Assembly: GCA_944393305.1 (NCBI GenBank)
Contig: CALXZS010000094.1
Coordinates: 1-5,443 of the forward strand
Length of the DNA stretch: 5,443 nucleotides
DNA from: an uncultured Clostridia bacterium
GTDB taxonomy: Bacteria; Bacillota; Clostridia; TANB77; CAG-508
Reading direction: 5' to 3'
Part shown: piece after piece, positions 1-5,003 of the stretch
Numbering within the stretch: position 1 is the stretch's first letter
Layout: each line of letters starts with the position of its first letter
Translations under genes and position numbers: made by a program
The notes under the pieces: model-generated
The model's database searches: none
What the model was told of the DNA's origin: nothing
What the model saw: the letters and a program-made list of their open reading frames with translations, nothing else

Positions 1-769
1 TCCTTCTCCATATACTTTTTCTTCTCCTATAAATGATTGTGAAGCTGTGATAGGATTTCCATTTTTATATATTTTTCCATCTTTCCCTACGGTTATTCCT
101 AGTAGAGAATTAATATCATCAATTCTCATACTTTTAACTTCACTAGCTAAACTACTATCATATATTTTACATATTTGGTCTAATATATTGTTATTTGTCA
201 TATCATCATTTGTATGATAATATCCTTCTGCACCTTCTAAATGCAAGTATGGCTCTTGTTCCCACTCTTCTCCAGAAGAATTCATGACTTTTTTAATTGG
301 ACTTCCTGTTGTTAATACTAATTGTGTTTCATCATCACTTAATCCTAATACTCTCCATGTTGTAGTATTATCTACCTTATATGTTTGTGTTCCTGCAAAA
401 CCTGTTTCTTCCTCTCCTAATTGCACTTGAGCTGATGAATTTTTTAATTTTGAATTATAATTTGTAACATAATCTCCGACTTCGATTTCACCTGCTTTAA
501 AAGCTTCTACTAATGTCTTTCCTGGCTTTGGCATGTAACCATCAATAATATCTGACATACTATTCATTTCTTTTTGTTCATTTAAACTTGCCTCTTCATA
601 TTTTTCTGTGGCATTCTGTGCTCTTGTAAATATTCCATTTTGTCCTATTGTTAAATTTATTGCTACTCCCGCTAAAATTAATAGAACTATTATTGTTACC
701 ACTAATGCAATTAAGGTTATTCCGCTTTACTTGCTTTTTAATTTTTTTCATTACTTTTTTAGTTTTCAT
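1..769 (-). pseudogene. type IV pilin-like protein, frameshifted, 3' end beyond window
   Basis: The gene starts at ATG 769 behind a strong GGAGGAG site and encodes a Lys-rich leader (MKTKKVMKKIKKQVK). In that frame it runs into junk and stops at TGA 598-596 after 57 codons. Removing one base (C on the minus strand, position 724) joins AAG to GGA 723-721 and gives K-G/ITLIALVVTIIVLLILAGV, a class III signal peptide with prepilin-peptidase site followed by a hydrophobic helix. From 723 to base 1 this second frame is open for 241 codons. The ectodomain is acidic and soluble-looking, with a MPKPGKTLVEAFKAGEIEVGDYV stretch read only in parts here: roughly residues 60-80 after the cleavage site. 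The residue at mature position 5 is Ala, not the usual Glu, as I recall being common in this clostridial group. Family: secreted or surface pilin/pseudopilin-like proteins of unknown ligand. It may be a real pseudogene or a sequencing error. Identity of the N-terminal domain is firm; the role of the ectodomain is unknown. Confidence 0.8.
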
Positions 770-772
770 TTT

Positions 773-779
773 CTCCTCC
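773..779 (-). promoter_or_regulatory. ribosome binding site of the pilin-like gene
   Basis: The minus strand reads GGAGGAG, followed by AAA and ATG at 769. It fixes the start at 769 rather than the in-frame ATG at 751 and shows that the broken reading frame still has an intact translation start. Confidence 0.75.
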
Positions 780-833
780 CATCTTAATATTTTTTAGTTT
801 TCTCTTTAAAATATTGTCTATTATTTTTATTAG

Positions 834-858
834 AATAAAATTGTACACACATTTTATT
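834..858 (-). other. leader hairpin with loop complementary to the CA repeat
   Basis: Minus-strand arms AATAAAAT (858-851) and ATTTTATT (841-834) pair perfectly over 8 bp and enclose the loop GTGTGTACA. The loop is the exact complement of TGTACACAC at the start of the CA tract upstream in the same leader, so a loop-repeat interaction is possible. An A/T-only stem is weak, and its function is not established. Confidence 0.35.
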
Positions 859-958
859 TTATCAACTACTCATACACCACAAAAAGCCATGTATATTAAT
901 TCAACATTAATACACATAGCTTCCCTCTATGTTTTATTTTTTTATCTATTAAATTACT

Positions 959-979
959 TGTGTGTGTGTGTGTGTGTGT
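959..979. repeat. (TG)10 dinucleotide microsatellite
   Basis: Ten consecutive TG units plus one T on the plus strand, reading (CA)n on the minus strand. It falls between the predicted pilin promoter and the pilin start codon, so it would be transcribed in the leader. Dinucleotide tracts of this length are unusual in bacteria and prone to slippage. Confidence 0.95.
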
Positions 980-1058
980 ACAGCCCCAAGGGTTTTAGCG
1001 TTTTTCATATGTTAATTTCTCCCTTTTCTTTTGATTTTTATTCTAACTTTATAAGTTC

Positions 1059-1087
1059 ATTTTACATTTTATAACAATATTTGTCAA
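1059..1087 (-). promoter_or_regulatory. sigma-A-type promoter of the pilin-like gene
   Basis: The minus strand has a perfect -35 TTGACA (1087-1082), a 17-nt spacer and a -10 TAAAAT (1064-1059). Transcription would begin near 1052, giving a leader of about 280 nt before the start at 769. It is the best-matching promoter found upstream of that gene. Confidence 0.6.
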
Positions 1088-1132
1088 TAAGTTTTTATTA
1101 TAATTTTTTTATTTTTAGTATATTTTTTCTAA

Positions 1133-1162
1133 TTGATATAATTTATATTAATTCTGTATAAT
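1133..1162 (+). promoter_or_regulatory. possible plus-strand promoter facing the ppaC 3' end
   Basis: TTGATA (1133-1138), an 18-nt spacer and TATAAT (1157-1162). A transcript would start near 1169 and run antisense into the terminator and repeat array after ppaC. No plus-strand gene follows, and TATAAT arises easily by chance in DNA this AT-rich. Confidence 0.25.
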
Positions 1163-1190
1163 CTTAATTTATTCAATATAGCTCTCTCCT

Positions 1191-1225
1191 AAAAAAATAT
1201 TGAGTAGGAACTTTCGCCCCTACTC
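1191..1225 (-). terminator. intrinsic terminator with GAAA tetraloop after ppaC
   Basis: The minus-strand RNA forms GAGUAGGGGC-GAAA-GUUCCUACUC, a 10-bp stem with two G-U pairs (1218/1209 and 1217/1210) capped by a C(GAAA)G GNRA tetraloop. It is followed by AAUA and seven U (1197-1191). On the plus strand the two wobble pairs become A-C mismatches, so the structure is built for minus-strand RNA. It most likely ends the ppaC transcript, about 120 bp past the stop codon, at the end of the tandem array. Confidence 0.75.
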
Positions 1226-1349
1226 TTTTAAATACCCTATTTTATGCTACCAATAGCTAATGGCTAGGGATTTCCTCTTTACATATACCCTACTTCAATA
1301 CTATTTGCTAGTATTAGGCTAGGGGTTTCCTCTTCACGTGACCCTACTT
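1223..1349 (-). repeat. three-unit tandem repeat (period 53-54 bp) in the ppaC 3' region
   Basis: Two units align over about 34 bp with only four substitutions and one gap: 1262-1295 and 1317-1349, both GGCTAGGG.TTTCCTCTT..AC....ACCCTACTT on the plus strand. A third partial unit (CTCTTTTAAATACCCTAT, 1223-1240) continues the spacing: the ACCC core recurs at 1234, 1287 and 1341. In minus-strand RNA the CCCUA end of one unit can pair with the UAGGG start of the next. The first such stem encloses an AAUACUA/UAGUAUU hairpin (1298-1316 region). The second, AAAUCCCUA with UAGGGUAUUU, has a single bulged U and encloses GCUA/UAGC. The array begins at the ppaC stop codon and ends in the terminator. I do not recognise it as a known RNA family. 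Confidence 0.7.
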
Positions 1350-2274
1350 ATTTTGCCACTTCTAATAGTTGTGGTGCAATTTGTTTCTTTCTTGATACAA
1401 CACCTTCAAGCATCATAGAATCAAACTCATCTAATTTTTTATTAAATGCTTTTTCTACTATACTTTTATCACTACCTAAAGCAATGATTTTAGAGTTTGT
1501 ATTTATAATATCTGTTATAACAAATACAAATAAATTTAATTTTTTATCTGATATTTCTTTTTCCATTGCAAATTCAAGTTCTTCTCTTCTTGAAAATACA
1601 TCATCTATATCTGCTGTATTTACTTGAGCTACAACAAATTTCTTTGTATCTGCTGTAAATTCTTTTGCATCTAAGTTTATAACCTCTGTACTAGAATATG
1701 TACTTAAATCTGTTCCTGCTTTTAACATTTCTAAACCATATTCAGAAGATTTTAAACCTGTAATATTTTCTAATTCTTTTACAGCTTCTTTATCTTTTTC
1801 TGTGCATGTAGGAGATTTTAGTAAAAGTGTATCTGATATAATTGCACTTAACATTAATGTCCCTATTGTTTTATCTATTTCTATTCCATTTTGTTTATAT
1901 TGCTCAAATAAAATTGTGGCTGTACATCCATATGGTTTTGCTAAATAATATAATGGTTCAATAGTCTTAAAGTCTGCTATTCTGTGATGATCAACAACAG
2001 CTAAAACTTTTGCTTCATCTCTTCCATCTACACTTTGTGCTGATTCATTATGATCTACTAAAATGACATTTTGTCCTTCTTCAACTTTTTCTATTAATTC
2101 TGGTGCTTCTATTTTTAAATACTTTAATACATATTCTGTTTCTTTATTAATATTACCTAATCTTACAGCTTTTGCATTTACATTAAATTTCTTTACTAAA
2201 TTTTCCATTATTATACTAGAACATATAGAGTCTGTATCAGGATTTTTGTGTCCAAATATTAAAATTTTATCCAT
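1348..2274 (-). CDS. ppaC: manganese-dependent inorganic pyrophosphatase (family II)
   Basis: This cytoplasmic enzyme hydrolyses pyrophosphate to two phosphates, pulling forward PPi-releasing reactions such as tRNA charging and NAD synthesis. The 308 residues show the DHH-phosphoesterase domain followed by a DHHA2 domain. Metal ligands are visible: GHKNPDTDS (His9, Asp13, Asp15), VDHN (Asp74), VVDHH (Asp95, His96, His97) and ISD (Asp148). The C-terminal substrate-binding signature SRKKQ lies at 294-298, with Lys204 likely the other phosphate contact. Length matches the short Bacillus/Streptococcus type, and there is no CBS/DRTGG regulatory insert. ATG 2274 follows AAGGA with a 6-nt gap. A near-consensus promoter lies directly upstream, next to the tyrS stop, and a repeat array with a terminator lies downstream. 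The family assignment is secure. Confidence 0.97.
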   Translation of the reverse strand: MDKILIFGHKNPDTDSICSSIIMENLVKKFNVNAKAVRLGNINKETEYVLKYLKIEAPELIEKVEEGQNVILVDHNESAQSVDGRDEAKVLAVVDHHRIADFKTIEPLYYLAKPYGCTATILFEQYKQNGIEIDKTIGTLMLSAIISDTLLLKSPTCTEKDKEAVKELENITGLKSSEYGLEMLKAGTDLSTYSSTEVINLDAKEFTADTKKFVVAQVNTADIDDVFSRREELEFAMEKEISDKKLNLFVFVITDIINTNSKIIALGSDKSIVEKAFNKKLDEFDSMMLEGVVSRKKQIAPQLLEVAK

Positions 2275-2321
2275 ATTTTTTCCTTCTTTCTTCTTTATTT
2301 CATTTTATGATTTTTTTGCTT

Positions 2322-2350
2322 ATTATATAATCATTATTTTAATATTTCAA
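2322..2350 (-). promoter_or_regulatory. promoter of ppaC
   Basis: The minus strand has TTGAAA (2350-2345), a 17-nt spacer and a perfect TATAAT (2327-2322). The predicted transcript starts near 2315, giving a leader of about 40 nt. The -35 box sits two bases past the tyrS stop codon. With no terminator between the genes, ppaC may also receive tyrS read-through. Confidence 0.7.
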
Positions 2351-2352
2351 TA

Positions 2353-3567
2353 TTATTCTTTTACTAATTTACAAAAACTTTTTTTACCTTTTCTTAAAAT
2401 AACTTCGTTTTGTAATTGTTCTTTTGTTAATTTATAGTTGTTGTCACTTATTTTTTCATCATTTATTGTTATTCCACCTTGAGCAATTAGAGTTTTCGCT
2501 TGTCCTTTAGAACTTGCAAAACCAGCTTTTATAATAATATCTAATATACTATCATCTTCACTAACTACTGCTTTTGGAATATTGTCAGTATTTCCACCTT
2601 TTCCAAAGACACTATTTGAAGCTTCTTCTGCCTTTTTAGCTTCTTCTTCACCATGAACTAATTTTGTTATTTCATAAGCTGCTATTTTTTTAGCTTCATT
2701 TATTTTTTCTCCTTCTAAACTAGATAATCTATTTACTTCTTCCATAGGTATAAATGTAAGCATACTTAGTACAGTTTTTACTTCTTCATCTGCAATATTT
2801 CTCCAATATTGATAAAATTCATAAGGAGATGTTTTTTCTTTATCTAACCATAAAGCTCCTTTTTCTGTTTTTCCCATTTTTTTACCTTCTTTTGTTGTAA
2901 GAAGTTTAAATGTAAATGCAAATGAATCATCATGACCAATTTTTCTAATTAGATCAACTCCTCCAAGGATATTAGACCATTGGTCATTTCCTCCTATTTC
3001 TAATTTACAATTAAATTTATCATGTAAATATAAAAAGTCATAAGACTGCATTAACATATATCCCATTTCGAAAAATGTAAGTCCTGTGTCTTTTCTTGCT
3101 TTATAACATTCAGCTGAAAGCATTTTATTTATTGTAAATAAAGAACCTATTTTTCTCATGAAATCTATAAAATTAAGTTCAGATAGCCAATCTGCATTAT
3201 TTACAATTATAGCTCCATTTTCTCCTTCAAAAGTTATAAATTTTTCTAATTGTTTTTTACAACATTCAACATTGTGATTAATTTCTTCTTTTGAAAGCAT
3301 TTTTCTCATATCTGTTTTGCCTGATGGGTCACCAATATTAACAGTTCCTCCGCCAACTAAGATTATAGGCTTATGTCCTGCTTTTTGCATATGTGACGCA
3401 ACCATCATAGATACAAAGTGTCCTACATGTAAGCTATCTGCTGTTGGGTCAAAACCTATATAAAATGGTACTGATTCGTTTTCTAGTAACTTTCTTAAAT
3501 CTTCTTCAAATGTTATTTGTTCTATGTATCCTCTATTTCTTAAAGTGTCTAAAACATTTTCTTTCAT
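2353..3567 (-). CDS. tyrS: tyrosine--tRNA ligase (tyrosyl-tRNA synthetase)
   Basis: It activates tyrosine with ATP and charges tRNA-Tyr in the cytoplasm, releasing AMP and PPi. It is a class I synthetase of the TyrRS-S type. Counting from TTG 3570 as residue 1, the visible motifs are: Tyr37 in PFYIGFDPT, the HIGH motif as HVGH (48-51), the tyrosine pocket Tyr171/Gln175/Asp178 in YMLMQSYDF, GGNDQW (193-198), the KMSKS loop as KMGKT (231-235), and a C-terminal S4 RNA-binding domain from about 342. The length of about 404 residues is close to the Bacillus enzyme (about 419). TTG 3570 directly precedes ATG 3567. I choose the ATG because AAGGAG then has a 7-nt gap. A promoter lies just upstream, and no T-box leader fits there. 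Assignment is secure. Confidence 0.98.
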   Translation of the reverse strand: MKENVLDTLRNRGYIEQITFEEDLRKLLENESVPFYIGFDPTADSLHVGHFVSMMVASHMQKAGHKPIILVGGGTVNIGDPSGKTDMRKMLSKEEINHNVECCKKQLEKFITFEGENGAIIVNNADWLSELNFIDFMRKIGSLFTINKMLSAECYKARKDTGLTFFEMGYMLMQSYDFLYLHDKFNCKLEIGGNDQWSNILGGVDLIRKIGHDDSFAFTFKLLTTKEGKKMGKTEKGALWLDKEKTSPYEFYQYWRNIADEEVKTVLSMLTFIPMEEVNRLSSLEGEKINEAKKIAAYEITKLVHGEEEAKKAEEASNSVFGKGGNTDNIPKAVVSEDDSILDIIIKAGFASSKGQAKTLIAQGGITINDEKISDNNYKLTKEQLQNEVILRKGKKSFCKLVKE

Positions 3568-3574
3568 CAATCTT

Positions 3575-3580
3575 CTCCTT
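3575..3580 (-). promoter_or_regulatory. ribosome binding site of tyrS, deciding its start
   Basis: AAGGAG on the minus strand lies 4 nt from TTG 3570 and 7 nt from ATG 3567. The better spacing and codon favour ATG 3567. Confidence 0.6.
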
Positions 3581-3600
3581 AATAAATTTATAATGTAATG

Positions 3601-3629
3601 ATTTTATCATACTTTTACCCATATATCAA
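3601..3629 (-). promoter_or_regulatory. promoter of tyrS with extended -10
   Basis: The minus strand has TTGATA (3629-3624), a 17-nt spacer and TAAAAT (3606-3601). A TG lies one base before the -10, making an extended -10. Predicted start near 3594 gives a leader of only about 27 nt. Confidence 0.65.
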
Positions 3630-3656
3630 CATTTTGAGTAGAACTGGGAAATTTAT

Positions 3657-4109
3657 TTAGGCTGTGAATGTAACATATACTAATTTATCCAAATATTCTT
3701 TATTTTTTTCTAAATTATTTCTTATTTTAGTTGCTGAAATTGGTATTTCTTTTTCTACTCTTCTATCAATTACTTTTAAATCTCTTGCTACATATTTTCC
3801 ATATTCTTCACTACTATAAAAATGCGTTACAGGTATGTTTTTAAAAACTTCTTTTAAATAATCTGTTTGCACCTTTATACTTTCTTCATCCATTCCATAT
3901 TTTTTAGGTGGATTTTTACCTAATATAACATTTACATTTGGATATAGTTTTTTTATCCATTCAGCTCTTTCTTCTAGAGGTATATTAGTTACATTAGTAT
4001 CATTTATTAAAACATATACTTTGTCCATTTCTTTTACTGCTGTATCTAATAAGAATTCATGTCCTTTATGGAAAGGTGCAAATTTTCCTATTGTAAAACC
4101 TATTTTCAT
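3657..4109 (-). CDS. NadR-like nucleotidyltransferase (probable NMN adenylyltransferase)
   Basis: This is a small cytoplasmic protein of about 150 residues with a single nucleotidyltransferase alpha/beta-phosphodiesterase domain. Counting from ATG 4112, the nucleotide-binding motif is GKFAPFHKGH (9-18), the (H/T)xGH signature. The second conserved motif is ISATKIR (125-131). The stretch HFYSSEEYGKYVA (97-109) followed by a VIDRR segment resembles the NadR adenylyltransferase domain, so transfer of AMP from ATP to nicotinamide mononucleotide, giving NAD and PPi, is the best guess. There is no kinase domain as in full NadR, and no helix-turn-helix. A pantetheine-phosphate or glycerol-3-phosphate type transferase fits less well. 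Two ATGs are adjacent (4112 and 4109). AAGGA is 3 nt from the first and 6 nt from the second, so I take 4109. No promoter of its own is clear; it lies just after the rubrerythrin hairpin. Confidence 0.75.
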   Translation of the reverse strand: MKIGFTIGKFAPFHKGHEFLLDTAVKEMDKVYVLINDTNVTNIPLEERAEWIKKLYPNVNVILGKNPPKKYGMDEESIKVQTDYLKEVFKNIPVTHFYSSEEYGKYVARDLKVIDRRVEKEIPISATKIRNNLEKNKEYLDKLVYVTFTA

Positions 4110-4115
4110 CATTTT

Positions 4116-4120
4116 TCCTT
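4116..4120 (-). promoter_or_regulatory. ribosome binding site of the NadR-like gene
   Basis: AAGGA on the minus strand. The 6-nt gap to ATG 4109 matches the 6-nt gap seen at ppaC, whereas ATG 4112 would be only 3 nt away. Confidence 0.5.
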
Positions 4121-4131
4121 CTCTTATATTA

Positions 4132-4161
4132 CAAAAGCTGACTACAAAGAGCCAGCTTTTG
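4132..4161 (-). terminator. hairpin after rubrerythrin, probable terminator or attenuator
   Basis: In minus-strand RNA, CAAAAGCUGGCU pairs with AGUCAGCUUUUG over 12 bp (one G-U pair, 4152/4141) around a 6-nt loop CUUUGU. The stem begins 17 bp past the rubrerythrin stop. The only U-run is the UUUU in the 3' arm, followed by GUAAUAU, so termination may be partial. That would suit the next gene, which has no clear promoter. On the plus strand the wobble becomes a mismatch, so the minus strand is favoured. Confidence 0.55.
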
Positions 4162-4178
4162 CAATCTTATAATTTTTA

Positions 4179-4718
4179 TTAATAATTTTCAGCTTTGATT
4201 TCGAAAAAAGCTTTTGGATGATTACATACTGGGCATACTTCTGGAGCATATTTTCCAATTACAATATGTCCGCAATTTCTACATTTCCAGATTCTTTCAT
4301 CATCTTTGCTAAATACTAAACCATTTTCTACATTCTCTAATAATTTTAAGTATCTTGCTTCATGCTCTTTTTCTATTTTTCCAACTTGTTCGAATAGATA
4401 TGCTATTTTGTCAAATCCTTCTTCTTTAGCTTCTTTAGCCATTCTATCATACATATCTGTCCATTCGAAGTTTTCACCTTCAGCTGCTGCTTTTAAATTT
4501 TCTTCTGTTGAAGGTATATCTCCACCATTTAATAATTTAAACCATAATTTTGCATGTTCTTTTTCATTGTCTGCTGTCTCTTGGAATATAGCTGCTATTT
4601 GCTCATATCCTTCTTTCTTTGCTTTACTTGCAAAATATGTATATTTATTTCTTGCTTGAGATTCTCCAGCAAATGCCTCCATTAAATTTTTCTCTGTTTT
4701 TGATCCTTTTAGTTCCAT
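4179..4718 (-). CDS. rbr: rubrerythrin
   Basis: This cytoplasmic non-haem iron protein of anaerobes reduces hydrogen peroxide to water, taking electrons through rubredoxin-like centres. The 179 residues show the classic order: an N-terminal four-helix ferritin-like domain with a di-iron site, then a C-terminal rubredoxin domain. Iron ligands visible are Glu19 (AGESQAR), ExxH at 52-55 (EKEH), Glu82 and Glu85 (GENFE), and ExxH at 116-119 (EKEH). The rubredoxin site has CRNCG (146-150) and CPVC (162-165), both Cys pairs intact. Length is slightly under the 191 residues of the Desulfovibrio protein. ATG 4718 follows GGAGGT with a 6-nt gap. It has its own promoter upstream and a hairpin downstream, so it looks monocistronic or partly read through. 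Assignment is secure; no regulator site is proven. Confidence 0.97.
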   Translation of the reverse strand: MELKGSKTEKNLMEAFAGESQARNKYTYFASKAKKEGYEQIAAIFQETADNEKEHAKLWFKLLNGGDIPSTEENLKAAAEGENFEWTDMYDRMAKEAKEEGFDKIAYLFEQVGKIEKEHEARYLKLLENVENGLVFSKDDERIWKCRNCGHIVIGKYAPEVCPVCNHPKAFFEIKAENY

Positions 4719-4750
4719 AATTCTACCTCCATTTCATTTTTTTCGATAAT

Positions 4751-4779
4751 AATATATCACAAATTTTATTTTTATTCAA
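4751..4779 (-). promoter_or_regulatory. promoter of rubrerythrin with extended -10
   Basis: The minus strand has TTGAAT (4779-4774), a 17-nt spacer and TATATT (4756-4751) preceded by TGA, an extended -10. Predicted start is near 4744, giving a 26-nt leader with the GGAGGT site. Confidence 0.65.
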
Positions 4780-4809
4780 GTAAAAATAGAAAATAAAAAT
4801 TTAGTATAT

Positions 4810-4817
4810 GTATATTG
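4810..4817. repeat. left copy of 8-bp direct repeat (possible target duplication)
   Basis: GTATATTG, identical to 4985-4992, directly abutting the left terminal inverted repeat of the palindromic element. Confidence 0.55.
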
Positions 4818-4984
4818 GTACTATTAACAGCCTATTATAAAATATTCTAATTGTATATTTGAAATTTCGTAGTTTCGCGCAGTTTGGAGCTGTAAAATTC
4901 GAAGAATTTTAGCAGTGACAGTAAGAAACAAGAAATTTTAGAATATACAATTTAAAACCATTTATATAAACTGTAAATAGTAAC
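4818..4984. mobile_element. MITE-like palindromic element, 167 bp
   Basis: The ends are imperfect terminal inverted repeats: GTACTATTAACAG (4818-4830) against GTTACTATTTACAG (rc of 4971-4984). The 8-bp GTATATTG occurs immediately outside both ends, at 4810-4817 and 4985-4992, like a target-site duplication. The arms go on pairing inward: AATTGTATATT (4849-4859) with 4942-4952, AAATTTC (4862-4868) with 4932-4938, GTTTC (4872-4876) with 4925-4929, and an apical TAAAATTC-gaa-GAATTTTA (4893-4911) extended by CTG/CAG. It encodes nothing. It sits between the stop of the Rpn-like gene and the rubrerythrin promoter. The parent transposase family is not identified. A structured RNA or other intergenic palindrome is the alternative. 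Confidence 0.6.
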
Positions 4985-4992
4985 GTATATTG
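4985..4992. repeat. right copy of 8-bp direct repeat (possible target duplication)
   Basis: GTATATTG, identical to 4810-4817, directly abutting the right terminal inverted repeat, 11 bp from the stop codon of the Rpn-like gene. Confidence 0.55.
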
Positions 4993-5003
4993 ACCATACA
5001 ATA

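Larger units (their letters stand above)
770..1190 (-). other. AT-rich gap: long leader of the pilin-like gene
   Basis: No convincing gene lies in this 420-bp stretch. On the minus strand it holds a strong promoter (1059-1087), then a leader of about 280 nt. The leader contains a (CA)10 tract, a hairpin with ACATAG/CTATGT arms (about 912-930) and a hairpin with 8-bp arms at 834-841 and 851-858. I recognise no known riboswitch class, in particular no c-di-GMP-I consensus. The plus-strand open frame across it is low-complexity and includes a Cys-Val run produced by the TG repeat. Confidence 0.5.

Noticed and set aside
721..730. Programmed +1 frameshift in the pilin-like gene at AAG CGG
   Set aside because: CGG is probably a rare codon, but the Lys tRNA on AAG would re-pair poorly with AGC after slipping +1, and I see no known stimulatory signal. 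Mutation or sequence error is simpler.
735..760. Phase variation through poly-A runs in the pilin leader codons
   Set aside because: Any indel there leads into TAA at 729-727 in the pilin frame, so it cannot restore the protein.
980..1000. CCCCAAGGG as a terminator in the pilin leader
   Set aside because: The stem is at most 3-4 bp with a 2-nt loop, too short to be stable.
814..1074. 86-codon plus-strand open frame
   Set aside because: Low-complexity Phe/Ile/Ser-rich product, a Cys-Val run from the TG repeat, no ribosome binding site, and it lies across the minus-strand pilin promoter and leader.
1271..1340. AGAGGAAA in the ppaC 3' repeats as ribosome binding sites of small genes
   Set aside because: No start codon with an open frame follows at suitable spacing in either unit.
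2063..2437. 124-codon plus-strand open frame
   Set aside because: Antisense shadow over ppaC and the tyrS end, both of which have full catalytic motifs on the minus strand.
4306..4659. 117-codon plus-strand open frame
   Set aside because: Antisense shadow of rubrerythrin with a biased Ser/Phe composition and no start signals.
4741..4760. PerR-type operator over the rubrerythrin -10
   Set aside because: The AT-rich semi-palindrome GATAATAATATATC matches the PerR box consensus at only about half its positions, which is not enough.
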